This document shows positions 35,848 to 48,600 of a stretch of DNA of 64,000 bases, piece by piece. Made by a program: the position numbers and the translations under genes. The stretch is from Styela clava (taxonomy: Eukaryota > Chordata > Ascidiacea > Stolidobranchia > Styelidae), in NCBI RefSeq assembly GCF_964204865.1, contig NC_135252.1, positions 15,025,383 through 15,089,382 on the forward strand, given 5' to 3'. The first letter of the stretch is position 1, and every line of letters begins with the position of its first letter. Below the pieces are notes generated by a model. The model had not been told where the DNA came from. It searched no databases and worked only from the letters and a program-made list of their open reading frames with translations.

Positions 35848-38800
35848 CTGCATTTTTATAGAGTTTACAAAGTACATTGAAGAAAGCATGATTTATTCCT
35901 TTTATTGCCCTTCATAGAGATTCTCCATTTTAGCAATTTACCGTACTTGTTATTGTTATAAAGAGTATGTTATATATATATAAATATTCTTTATGTGTGT
36001 AAATATATCTATAGGTGTATCAGACCACAGTCTGTAAACTGTTTTCTGTGTAATTTTACTAATCACCAATGTCATACAATTTCACATTGCGATAATCAGT
36101 TTAATATAAGGCTTATGTGATGGACAGGGACAAATATGTGGTATATTTATAAAAGCTATTACTTTCTGAATATCAAGTATTTGTTTTACCATTTTTAAAA
36201 AGTTGTTTTTCCTAGTATCATTGTTATCATCAAAAATACCCAGAGTGTGAAAATATCCTGTTGGCATTAGATCAGCCATGTCTTGCCATTATCTTGTTTT
36301 TATGTTCCACTATCTTTGTAAATGTCTGGGAGTGATACATGCTGCTTGCGTTGAAATTGGTACATAAATGCGACTGTTTATTCAAATTTTTGCATTGGTT
36401 TGCATGCACACAGATTCATGAGGTTTCTTAAAACCCTACTTCAACTTTTTTTGTTTACGTGTATGTTGCTTCAAAAAGATATGTGCCATTATAAAATCTG
36501 TTCATTTATTAACATATTTTATGGGCCTAGAACTCGTGCATGGTAAGTCCAGAGTAAGACTTTCGCCTATGAATTTCATCAAGTTGTCAAATCGTACGTC
36601 TTGTAATCCTTGTCAAACTAATTGGCCTAACTCAAATAATACTACTTGCCATTGCTAAACAAGACCAAGAATTGAAAGGGAAAATCTGTAAATTTCACTA
36701 AAGACCTTGCTCATATGAACAGTTTCAAAGTTCACATTGAAAGGACCTAAGGTTGGCCTAAACGGTTTCAAAATCAAATGCAGTAGTAAGAGTAACTTAC
36801 TACTGCTCTTTCATAGTCTGCTCAATATCAAAGGATTAAAAAGATAACCCTTGTTACACATCACCGGAACCTTCAATAAATTGCATTGAGTTTAAATTGT
36901 AATTTCATCACTATCATAAGGTTTGAGTTTCTGATCTGCACGACAACTATGAAAGAACAAACCATCCATTCTATAAGAAAGGAAATTGTTTTATTTGCTT
37001 GAAGCGACAAACACTGTTGAAATGGTGGAAAATGGTATGATGCAATAAAGGCCGCAACATTAAAATTACCACAATGCAGAATTGCTAATTATAAAAATAA
37101 ATAATATTGGTGATACTCAGTAACAAAATCATAATACATTTGTTTCAATTGCAATTTTTAGATGTGGGATACTAACAAAAATATAATGTCCGATGATCAA
37201 AATATTTATTAAAGTAAGATATAATGACTTTGACGAAATGAAACTTGAAATAGGATCCTTGTTAATTTGGATATCACACAATGAAGAGGATACATTTGAA
37301 CAAAAAATTTCCCCCAGACCAGGTATATAAGACAGCAACAACAGGTTTGCAAATATTATGGAATACGTAAAATAAAAATTGGTTATAGGGTTAATCTCAG
37401 AAGATTAATAGAAAATAAATGCGCAATATGTCCACCAGGAAGCACAAGAGGTAGATGAAAAAAATTTGAAGACAAAGTCTTATTCCAAATCGCTGCTTCA
37501 TAATTTTATTTGTCAAGTTGACTGTTTGTGGGGATATTCGTTGCAAAACAATTTGAACAATAGATGTTACGTTCGTACAGACATAATTTTTAAATCTAAG
37601 ACGGAGTATGTACTCTGCTTTCAGGAACTTATATATACAAGTGTGTTTTTTACTGGATTATTTAATTACACTACAATGCGTGCTAATTGAACGATTAAAA
37701 TTTATTAGGTAATTAGAATGTGGTGTGTTGAAAACACCTGTGCCGATTACGAAACATTTTTAAATTTATTCAGCTACACCTGTAAACCAGATGTGCCTGA
37801 TCTGTGAATAGAGTCATACTGACATCTATTATTTAAAAATAATCTGTGTAATAATATAAGTATTCATCAATACACAACATTCATCCCCACCGTGAATCTC
37901 AATTTTCGAAAATAATTCTGTTTTGATAGTTGCATACTGCTTCATTGTGGGATGCCAACGGATAATCTCTGCAACGTTGTTTACTGATAATACAAAATAT
38001 AATAAAAAATAAATCTATTCAAATTGAAAAAAAAAATGAACAAATTCATACAAGTAATAACACAGGTAAAATCATTAACACAAATAAATGATAGAACATT
38101 AAACTAATTTTTCTGGTAGGTATTCATCCTGTAGGTTGTTAGATGCAACCCATTGCATGTGAGGGGAGTTCGTTTTATTTTGAATATCCTAAATTCCTTA
38201 GATAAAATCAAACCTTTCCCGAGAGTAAATCGCAAATGATACTTCCCATGTTCTAAGTACAGAATTGTGCTAGACCCACTGTCAGTAAAATAAAGTCTAT
38301 GTGTTACCACATCACTAATATTTTATCAAAAATATTTTTTTGAAAAATTGAAATTCCTTATATTCACTGAAACAATGTTATCAAAACCTGTCAGGTTAGA
38401 GGTACAGTAAACAAAAATAATACAAACGTCATCATTATGCTCCACACTAAATAGGTAAAAGAACTACTATTTGCAAAAAGAAATGGAAATTTTGCAGAAA
38501 ATATATACCTTGTTTTTTTTTGCCTAAAAATATTATTGACTTAGATCTTTGATAATGCATTTTCAACTTAGGATAGCAAAATACTGCTTTTTTTAGCTTC
38601 TGTTTTGAGGTCTTCAAAGTATATTTTGTGAAAATAAAAAATGTTGAACCAATGCTATCTAAGCAAATTATTGTTCAATCGAAAAAATATTGAATACTTT
38701 ATTACTCGATAAAGATATTTACATAATTTGGAAGACATCAGTAACAGAATGAGTGTGAATTGGCAAAGATATTTTTTGCATGTAGCCACATTAGCTTATG

Positions 38801-38946
38801 GCCTACTAATATATATATTGAACAAACCATATTTCGGAAAATGATATAAAAAAATTTACCATAGAAAGCAAATTGTATAAAAACGGGCGGAAATATATGA
38901 AGCAGTCTTGCATAACTTAATAATAAGTAACGAGCTTCAGTTGTAA
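35848..38946. other. Gap between the convergent TMEM245 and TLCD-A genes
   Basis: This holds the 3' UTRs of both genes and otherwise AT-rich sequence. No exon, RNA gene or clear transposon was recognised on either strand. Confidence 0.55.
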
Positions 38947-39637
38947 GTACAGCAGTACCCTCTATACCAGGGGTCGGCAACCTTTTGTCGCTCGCGGGCC
39001 AAAATTAAAGGTTCCAAGTCATTGGCAGGCCGCGCATATTTTTAGAAAGTTGAAATCGAACAAATGATATATACTTTTTAAATTAAAAATCAAACAGTGA
39101 TACATCTCTCGAAAAAATATTAAATTTCCTTTTCTCATTGCATCTCAAAAAATTCCATTTGAATATTTTCGGAGCCATCGAACCCTTTGCACTTAGCATC
39201 AACTTTTCTGCCTTTATGCCATTTGTCTAATTATAATTACATGATAGGCACATTGAACGCGTAATTGTGAATTTTATACTTGTTAGGTTATAATACAAAA
39301 ATTTGGTCTATACGTGTCTCACAATAAATTATGTTACGTAAAGAATATAATCACCAAAACAGCTGTTTTGTTACTATAATTTAGTGAAGCGTCGCGGGCC
39401 GGATCCGGCCTGCCCGCTGTAGGTTGCCAACCCCTGTTTTATACGTTGCAATAAATTCTGCAATATTCTCTTATACGAATGATAATTATTCTACTTTGGC
39501 ACATACGTGATGACCATTGCTATCAGACTTTGTTTGGTCTTCGTTGAAACTCTGGTTGTCTGCCTGGTGATATTTTTTATCTAGTCCAAAACAATCTTTC
39601 ATTAGAAGTCTGATGAATAACACTGCGTTCATTATTG
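38947..39637 (-). pseudogene. Tandem duplicate of the TLCD-A C-terminal coding tail, split by a hAT MITE
   Basis: Without the insert (38968-39436 plus its 8-bp duplication) this is 214 bp. It matches 39638-39848, the end of the TLCD-A last exon plus 59-62 bp of 3' UTR, with scattered substitutions. On the minus strand it can encode IMNAVLFIRLLMKDCFGLDK, then YHQADNQSFNEDQTKSDS, and it ends ...CAKVE then TAA, against KIE then TAA in the true exon. The only length difference inside the coding part is 3 nt, so the frame and stop are kept. It lies in the 3' flank of the gene. It starts mid-exon and no good splice acceptor precedes it, so it is probably non-functional. Confidence 0.8.
38968..39436 (+). 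mobile_element. hAT-type MITE with CAGGGGTCGGCAACC ends
   Basis: This 469-bp element begins CAGGGGTCGGCAACCTTTTG, followed by CGCGGGCC. Its right end, read in reverse, is CAGGGGTTGGCAACCTACAG, with GGGCCGGATCCGGCC just inside. The flanks are CTCTATAC (38960-38967) and TTTTATAC (39437-39444), 6 of 8 matching. The un-inserted site survives in the sister duplicate as TTCCATAC at 39651-39658. It has no transposase ORF. Confidence 0.88.
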
Positions 39638-39699
39638 GTACAGCAGTACCTTCCATACGTTGCAATAAATTCTTCGATATTCTCTTATACGGATGGTAA

Positions 39700-42600
39700 T
39701 TATTCTATTTTGGCACGTACGTGATGACCCTGGCTATCGGACTTTATTTGGTCACTTGAAACTTTGCTGTCTCCCTGGTGATATTTTTTATCTTGTCCAA
39801 AACAATCTTTAATTAAAAGTCTAATGAATAACACTGCGTTCATTATTGTCATCAACGCCATACCAACAACAGCAATGCCGTGGAATGGTTGTGCGACTTT
39901 ATTAAATACTAACCACCTTGTCATGTATGTCAGGGTGCAAATTCGAAATAATACAAACCTGTAAAAAGTAGAGGTCAAAATTAAATTGACTATATCTTGA
40001 CAAAATAAGATTTCGTTTCTTTAAAAAAGAGAAGTGACTGCCTATACAGAGCCTTGTTCAGAGTGGTCATCCCTCTTTTAAATATATAAATATTGTCCGC
40101 ATGGAGTCTGCAGGATCATCTTGCAACAATAAGCTGATATTCTACACCAGAGTTGGTAATGGATAATAGCTTAACTGATCTTAGATAGTTAACAGTTACA
40201 AATAATTTTAACAATAATTAACTGCATCTTTGACAATACTTGCTTTTTTGATGTACATTCAACACAATCATTCATAAAAAATTCAAAAAATAGTGATATC
40301 TATCTCACTTGATGAACATCAGATAACGAAACCATATAGAGAATGTCAAAAGCCAGATTATTTTGAATCAAAATACGGAAATGTTTAGTGAGTTTCAAAT
40401 CGGGATATATTCCTCGTGATTCAACATTCATTCCATATCAGTAATTTTAAAAATGGCCATTCAAATGCATTCAACAAGAGAGCATTGCGTTAAAGAATAA
40501 ATTGCAGAAATCGGGCATAATATAGTCATATTGGGCTGACAATTCACAGCAAATCAGCAAGATACAATAAGTATATACTTACGTTCCAAGATTGACAATA
40601 CAGTTGACTCTGTAAATTTGACTCTTTTTATCAACACCGGACAACCTGAATAACATTCTCATATGAAGAAACACTGAATTTACTTCGACCAGAAGAGCTA
40701 CAACTGCATATCCAACATACTGATGTCGAAACACGGATATACCAAAGCAAGAAGAAACCTGGAAAACAAAACAATATGAAGTGTTAGAAACAGTAATTCA
40801 CCCACGCATATTTATAATCAAAATACAGAAGAATGATCAATTTTGAGAGAAAACCGCAATCAAATATTTTGTTCCATACATCATAATACATGCAAATGGT
40901 TAGTTAAAATTAATTCTTGTATTTATAATACATCCCAATAACTCAATATTTATATCGAAATAAATTTAAATCACTATGTTTATTTAACTTTTCTAGCCTA
41001 TGTAACTATTAAGGTAGTAGGCGGGATAGTAGCTTAAAATAAGTGAATAGGCTAGCCGACAGAAGCGAAACCCTTCGGAAGTTCATTTAAAATATCAACA
41101 AATATTCCAAAAAATGTGAAACTTGACTATGGTAGGCGACAAGATTATTTTGAAAACTTTGGCATGTATTTTTATTTCAAGTTGTGCACCCCTGAAAAAC
41201 ACAACTCATTTTAAGTCAAAGTTCAAAAAGGCACAACAATCCAATTTTCCCATCTGATCCACAGCAGTAAAAAATTTCTATTCATTGACAAGTACCGGTA
41301 GTTATTCAAATTTCAAATAAATATTGGTAACATGCAAATACTGCATCAGCCATAGTTTATTCTCAGAGTTAGATTCTACATTCTTACAGTAAATTACTTT
41401 GAGGCCAAGATAGGTTTGGATGCATAATGAGCATTGCAATAGTAAAGTCATTGTTTTATGCAAATACATCTGGATATATAACAATAAAAATGAAAACAGC
41501 AAGTTGAGAATCTGCTCAAAGCAAGAACATGCACACATAGGACCGAAAACAATAGTTGCATGGGAACAATGGAAACATATATGCAAACTTGTATATTACA
41601 TGTTATATTTTTGGATAATAAACATGGTATGACTTATCCTGTATGAAGACAATGCATTGCCAGACATACCTTATTGATATGAAAAGATAAAAACATTAAT
41701 ATGCATACAGTATGCACTGTTATCTATATTATATTTGGTGAATTATTCATCGCTATAATACAGGCATATTTAGAGGAAATGACCTTTTACAAACTTTAGT
41801 CAGTTGTGAATTACCAAATTACTGTTTCAGGAGTGCAATGGGTCATTTTATACTTACTACGCAGAAGAATTTTAGAATAAGGAAGGTCAATTTAAAACCA
41901 GGTTGAAGTCAGTTACAAAGGCATTTGGCATTATTTATGCTCTTGTGATTTTTACTTCGAATTTACATTCCATTGAATCCCATTGTCTAATTTTTCCTCA
42001 AAAGAACCAGAACAAAGCTAATAAAACAGACACGATGTGTTAAAATATTATTGCTGCCTGTTATAACAAAACACTCCCTGTGTGCCCAGACACACCTTAT
42101 TGACCAAACAAGTAAAAATAATATCTAGATTCCGGTGGTTCCCAGTTTTTATTTTAATTCCCTACACAAGAATTCAATAGTCAGTTTACCGGATTCAGTC
42201 CTTAAAAATTTCACTCATAATAGCCTCTGTAAAAATTTGTGACTCATGATAGACAGACAGAGAATAAGATAAGAAATACTGATACGTCTGTTATGGAATG
42301 CAGCATATTATAATTTTCGCAGATAGAACTTTGAATAAAAAACCATCGAATGGAAACCAACATTTCGTAGAATGGTACATTTCATATTTGCTTATGTGGA
42401 ATTCTTTATGAAATCAAATCAGTATTACATAAACGATGCTAACAGAAATGACTGTGCAGAGATCAGATATTATGCAACAAACTCCGGAGTAAATATTGGA
42501 ACAGCCAGTTACATAATAGAAATTTTTTATTTCATATTCGCTTATGTTGAATTCTTTATATAATCAAATAATCAAATCAGTATTACATAACAGATGCTAA

Positions 42601-44718
42601 CGGAAATGACAGCGCAGAGATCAGATATTATGCAACAAACTCCCGAGTAAATATTGGAACAGCCAGTTACATAATAGAAATTTTAAATGTTTGCTCTGAT
42701 ACAATATATTTGATGACAATGTTTGAACGCATCATTTAGAATCTTGGCTAGATATCTTGTACTGAAATTCACAGTTATGTGCCATGTGTTGACACATCGA
42801 CATAGCAATTTTTCGCACATCTATTCTATCACTACTATTGTCTAACACAAGCATCCCATAAGGAAAATTAAAAAATTCACAGCATAGCATTACAAAAATG
42901 CAGAATAGTGTTTCATTTCAGCTTTGAAATACGAAGTAGTATAGCCTATAATTAATTGTTCATTAAGATAAGATAATCACTAACATACAAATATATTGAT
43001 CGAAGACATTGATCCACTATAGAAGATATCAATAAATAGGTACATGAATGCTTAAAATTACATAATACCATTTTATCCTGATATAATGATGCATAGCAAG
43101 TCACTATCATTTCAGGACTAAATTGATGCAACAGGTAATTAAAAATTTATACTAACCACAGCATGATGTAACAGAATTTCCCAACTTTTGGAAAGAGGAA
43201 GCATTATTATGTTATCAATCACATCATAGAGAAAATAACCTGAATACAAAACATTAATAATTTAGATAGAGCAAAAAACAAATTGCATAATTCCGAAAAC
43301 AATGAGGCATATGCTAGAATAGCAACCTGTAACCCAAACGTGTTTACTTGTTATGAACTTGTGATATTATCGTATACGAGACTAATCAGACTATCAGTTT
43401 CAAATGATGTAAAGAAGTGGAAAGCCAAACTCATTAATAAGCACAGGGGCCTAGTATGCCAGAAAGGAAATGATTTACATTCAAATAGATCACATGAGGA
43501 AATGAACTAGAAAAGAGACTGCAATGACCTTTTTAATAAATATTCAACACAAAATAGAGAAAAATAAAAATTATATGCAATATTTTTGGGGTAATAAAAC
43601 TTGAGTGATTGAAACAAAAGAAACACAGAATTCATTTACAATTCTTTTGGTTCATCAATTCAATCTCTATAATAATGCTAACTTAGGGGGTAAGGGACTT
43701 AAAAGACACAAAAGCAACTTATATAACTATTAAACGAGTTGTCATACATGGTGATGCCAAAACACAGAACCCAAGTTACTCGGAACATATTCTACATAAA
43801 ACATAATTTTTGTGCCAAGCACCCAAGATTACTGAAATACAATACAATCTTACACAGAAGATCAACGTTAAACACATTTTCATAGAAGTAATTATTATAT
43901 TTATGGATTCTGTTATTTTGTGTCACCCTGTAAGAGAATTTAGAACATTATTAACCGCTTGTTGGTAAACAGATGCTGTTAACAATGTTTTAATAATCCA
44001 TTATTAATCATAAAATATTTAACCACTAAGCACCTGTTGAAATTGTGACCAGGATATGTGCTGATCGACCATGACCATTTATGAGATCAGACGCCATCTC
44101 AGGATCATTGTAGAAACTGTAATACAGTTATCGAATTACAATTATAATGCAAAAATTATGAGATTAAAACATAATTCCAAATAGAAAATTAATGCTCAAA
44201 TAGAAAAGTGATGACATCTTTTGAAAGTCTCCTACACTTAATTAACAAAACCTATATAAATAGCCTTCATTTCAAAATAATGAAAAAAGCAAACAAGCCA
44301 TAAGGAGGCACTCAACATATATATTGTACAAAAATATAATACAAAAAGCCTTCCACAGGCAATCACTTGTGATTTTGTATTACACAACTCATGACAAATG
44401 AATTGATGGACATGAATTTATGCAACTATGACAGAAAATTACATATACTCAAGAGGAAACAACTTACCACAACAGACACCATGTTCCAGTAATAGTTGAA
44501 TGTATCATTGATACAAGAACATTAAACCAATAAGCACTTTCATTGCATTTTGTTTTCAGTGACTTTGGAATTGCAGAGAAATAATACAATAAAAACCTCA
44601 GAATAAGAAATAGAAATGTAGAAGTCAATAAAACGGAAACGTCACAAACAATTTGTGATCCAGAATTGCTGCATATTTCAAGTGGATTGATCTGAAATTC
44701 ATACAAAAAGCAGGTCAT
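39700..44718 (-). CDS. TLC-domain protein of the TLCD1/2 type, copy A
   Basis: Five exons in transcript order: 44718-44468, 44116-44034, 43239-43157, 40758-40583 and 39958-39700, giving about 283 residues. TLCD1/2 proteins are multi-pass membrane proteins that limit incorporation of long-chain polyunsaturated acyl chains into membrane phospholipids. Landmarks are GYFLYDVIDNIIMLPLSKSW followed by HHAVV (the TLC core with the paired histidines), VALLVEVNSVFLHMRMLFRL, and a hydrophobic last helix near MALMTIMNAVLFIRLL. A charged His/Lys/Asp tail of about 40 residues ends in ...KIE. The ATG at 44718 is the first in frame, but a good acceptor (TTTCAG) at about 44692 means the true start could lie in an unrecognised upstream exon. 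Exon phases are the same as in copy B at 59220-63750. I do not choose between TLCD1 and TLCD2. Its last exon is partly duplicated downstream. Confidence 0.85.
42380..42684 (+). repeat. Tandem duplication, two units of about 150 bp
   Basis: Unit 1 (42380-42529) and unit 2 (42530-42684) share TTTCATAT, TTGAATTCTTTAT, ATCAAATCAGTATTACATAA, GCAGAGATCAGATATTATGC, GTAAATATTGGAACAGCCAG and TTACATAATAGAAATTTT. A few substitutions and a short insertion (AATCAAATA) in unit 2 are the only differences. It lies in the TLCD-A intron 40759-43156 and is non-coding. Confidence 0.9.
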
Positions 44719-46361
44719 TAAACACTTAAATAATTGCAAAGAAGTAATGTAAGGCAAAGTTTCAGTGATTGATCCAAATTAGTATTTCAATTTTGACAAG
44801 TTTTTCATGAATTGTGTCAACTTACCTCAAAAAACATTGCAATATATTTTTGCAATTTTCCACTTTAAAATCCCACTGGAACTTAAGAGACCTAATTTAA
44901 AATAGTTAATTATTATAGTCTATCCTTGTATATCACAATGTGTATTGCCTGTAAACAAAAAAACAATGCATAAATTACAGAAATAAATATGATATCTAAT
45001 CAACTTTTTGTCTTATGTGGTCTTAAGTATTGGGTATATTTAAATAATGTCTTTTTAAGGACTATTCATCCAAATACTGAATAGATTGATACAATACAGC
45101 AATAACTTGAAGAGCCTTCTCTGAAATTAGGTCAATCCATTTATAGACCATCCAAATACAGAAATAAGCATTTTCTAAAGACTCAGTGCAGCAGTAGGAT
45201 GTGTCAAACATCAACGTTTAGAGACGGACCTAATGTAAACGGAACATGGCGCTACTTGAAAAATCCATATAGTTTGACTCATTTACACACTGACAAGGAT
45301 CTACATATTCATATAGTGAATGTTAGCATAGTAACTAACAAATTAATATATTTTATCTCATCATTCCTTTGTCAATATTAGCATAAGCGCAGTGCTCTTG
45401 ATTTGCTATGCGTATTTGTTAAAAAAAAAGACCTTCTTATATGGGCTATCTGGACTTTGCTTTTTTTTTCTTCACTTATTATTACTTCGAAGATCTTTGA
45501 ATGCATCACAATCTTCCAGTTTATAACAAATTAATGAACTAAATTGCAATGCAATTCACTCATTACAACATTAATCAAAATGTTTTGGTATTTTAATTGC
45601 AGAATTGACAAAAACAATGAACTCTCTCCAAAGTTGTTAAAAAAACATCCAAAGGTATTCAATGGCTCAATTTTATTGACAATATACCAATACTTCGAAA
45701 ATCCAGCTAGTCAAATATCTTCTGACCTTGGCAGCTTGGACTGACAAAGTGATACTAGCCTACATAGTACTCGATATCTACCGTACTAGAGAACTGGTTA
45801 TTGGTATACATAAAATTCAAGCTAAGCGCCCTCAAGCTTAGATAAACAACGAAGACGCTCTGTTTACATGGTGGTGTGTCTGTGTGGTGTCCAAATGCTG
45901 TAATGTCAGAATGTGATGTCACAATGTTGGCCTAACCTTTTCCATGTATTTGTTTTTTGTATTTGTTTTGCTTATTTATTCTAACGACTCTTTTATTTTT
46001 ACTTTTATTATATAGCAAATCTTACACAAAACGCCGGATATTAACGCGACCAAATCAAAACTACAAAACTATTGTAACGTATTGATGACACAAGGTCCAC
46101 TACTTGGACTCCCGACCGTTGTGGTTCGACTTTTGCGTGGCGATGCGTAGAAAATAAACAATTGTCTGAAGCGCGAGCTCGCGAGAATAACAAGTTACGT
46201 AAGATACGATGAACTACTCTAGCGAAACGACACCACGCTCGATCGCCCAAGGCGTTTGTATTCATCAGCCACGATCATACGCGGGGATAGGGTAAGGCGT
46301 AAACATAAAAAAGGGATGTTTTTTTTGGACACGTAGTGGACATAACGATCGTTTCAATATT

Positions 46362-46560
46362 ATGTTGTTGTTGTTCTTGTTCTTGTTATCCTTGTTGTTG
46401 TTGTTCTTTGACACGTTTTTAAAAAGTCGCTTTTCTCTTCGAATACTGGACCAATTGCTTTGAAATTTTCAGTGGTTGAAGATAAAATTTTTCTCCAGAA
46501 GGCTATTACTTTTTTTTTCGCTATGACGTCATCAAAATTATTGCCATTGGGTGGCGCTAC
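46362..46560 (+). repeat. TTG/TTC microsatellite with attached dispersed repeat, copy 3
   Basis: A (TTG)n run interrupted by TTC and ATCC spans 46362-46407. It is followed by CGAATACTGGACCAATTGCT, TTGAAATTTTCAGTGGTTGA and CGCTATGACGTCATCAAAAT. The second part matches pieces in TMEM245 introns at 30739 and 32206. Confidence 0.55.
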
Positions 46561-47362
46561 GTGTCCATATATTTGAGCATAGCTCTCTTGTTTAATAACA
46601 AATTCAAAATAAAGTCCACATATTGCAGTTAAAATCGACAATCTAACAACCGGAATACTACGAGGTAAGGTCGGCCTACACATAAATGAAGTCACTATAC
46701 TCACTCACAAAATACATTTCTCCATATACCACTCTAATCAGATAGTTGAGAACGTTCAACAAAGTCTTTAATCGTCAAATTCATACCTACAATTGTATTG
46801 TACAATCGAATACCCAATACCGTGATTTTGCATACTTTCGCCGAAGCATTGGTCGTTGTGGGATTTTGGATGCAAATTTAAAATTTCGGAATACGGATTT
46901 CCTGGTGGTTTTTCCTAACAATCCCGGGATTTTGGGAGGATAAAAAAAGATTTGAAAACGTGCACACATAAGCTGATAATTTGAAAGGTACAAATATTTC
47001 TTCCGTGTAATAATGACGCGTACTCTCCAGCGCACCAAGTCTGTTGTTAAATTATAGGTCCGACGATGGCCGAATAAATGTGGATCAATTATATTATCAC
47101 TAATGTTGCTCTTCTAATGACTCGGCAATCCTCTGCGCCCGAATGCCGTGAGTATGAACAATTAAGGTATTGCATTCAAACTTCGGAAACAAAATTTATT
47201 TAGACAGCATAACCGTGGAAGAAATGTTTGGTAAAAGCAAAAACTGCCCTCTCACAATCTTCGTAATTTCTTCTAAATAATTTCAGGCTAGGGAAAATTT
47301 TTGACTGACTTTATTTACACCATCGTTGGTTCTGCGTGGCGCTTACTACTCTTTTTGCTTCG

Positions 47363-47569
47363 CTAACTACTACTGAGTTTACGGTTTTCGCTAGCTCCAT
47401 TTCCCCAAACTGAAGAACCTTTCACTCTTCTTAATTTTCGTGTAGGTCCTCTTACCTCTTTCACAGACCCGGTCATCTGCGTCGACACAGAACTATTAGC
47501 TACTTTTCCATTGATGCCTTTTACACCCGTTCCACTTTCACACCTTTTTGTTCGGTCGTGGTCTTTTCT
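47363..47569 (-). pseudogene. Unassigned open stretch, possibly a decayed coding end
   Basis: The minus strand is open for 68 codons down to a TAG at 47363-47365 and is rich in Lys, Arg and Ser (for example VKEVRGPTRKLRRVKGSSVW). Upstream frames on the same strand hold Cys/His-rich pieces such as RCQDCHARLAACN, but they are broken by stops. It could be the eroded 3' end of a transposase or another gene, or chance. I recognise no family. Confidence 0.2.
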
Positions 47570-48468
47570 TTATGTCGGTACCCTTTCTTACTTCTATTGC
47601 ATGCTGCTAGTCTTGCATGGCAATCTTGACACCTTCCCCTCTTGACTTCTCCAGCTGTGTCTCTACAGAGATACTTCTTTAATGGTGGCGTTTTTTGCTT
47701 GGCTCACTTCCATTACTTTTTACAGAGCAATCTGCACACCTTCATATACGGGACTTCTCTATCCATCGCAGTTCTTTTCTTTTTCTTGACAACCTGTCTC
47801 GACAGAATTTTCCTATGTACACACGGTGCTTTGCTCCTAATAAATTATATTCACACCATACCTAGCCTGAGGTATTGCCATAGCTTGAATGTGGGCTTGC
47901 CTCTGATGTCGTTCGATATTTGTGCAGATAACATGATAGTCCTTTTACAATCGTCGTTCCTTTCACTTATTCGTTACTGCGCAAAAATAAATTTCGCTAA
48001 AGGTACGGAATGGACGCTCAAAGGACGAAAAATACAATTGTAAAAGTACATCACAATTCACAAAGCAAAGTCGGACATCAATTATCAGCATTTATAGTAG
48101 CATATTGTCCATTGAGTCTTCTTACAATTTAATAATTCATTAAATAGATAATATAAAAAGTCAGATGATAAGATGTATATACCTTCCTTTCCCCCTATTA
48201 ACAAAACACCTAGCATGGTAACTCGCTTTTCCAACTTGCATTGAATATTATTGTATACTATACACATTCATCATCGGTTTATATTGAAGTGAAGCATATC
48301 AAATGGAGTCGCTTAGAAACGGTGACAAAGTCGGCGGCGGTAGCTAATAAAAATGACACTTGCATTGTTACACTTTGATGTTGTCATCAGACGCTGATCA
48401 CAGTAGAACGTCACAGCACATATTACCTTCAGTTCTAACCCATGCACGGTTTTGGGTATTGTCTACAC

Positions 48469-48600
48469 CAGCGTTTCCCAAACTTTTTCGGCCACGAAAC
48501 ACTTAGAATTTTTATCTCGCCTCACGGAACACCAAAAAATGGAAAGCTAAAATTGATAAAGAAAAACGGTGTAATGTAGCGGTTCCCAATAGGTTTGCCG
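48469..48600 (+). mobile_element. hAT-end-like fragments
   Basis: CAGCGTTTCCCAAACTTTTT at 48469 followed by CGGCCACGAAAC is a typical hAT left end. GCGGTTCCCAATAGGTTTGC at about 48576 looks like a second, related end. No matching right end or duplication was found. Confidence 0.35.

Noticed and set aside
40759..43156. TLCD-A intron tandem duplication as duplicated exon
   Set aside because: The 150-bp units contain stops in the gene's frame, lack paired splice sites and resemble no TLC segment.
45199..45744. Two short plus-strand open frames upstream of TLCD-A
   Set aside because: No conserved motif, no convincing splice context, and AT-rich codon content like the flanks.
47642..48043. 133-codon plus-strand open frame in the TLCD-A/PPIL2 gap
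   Set aside because: Low-complexity hydrophobic composition, no recognisable motif, and it lies opposite the Cys-rich fragments on the minus strand. Chance or a shadow is more likely.
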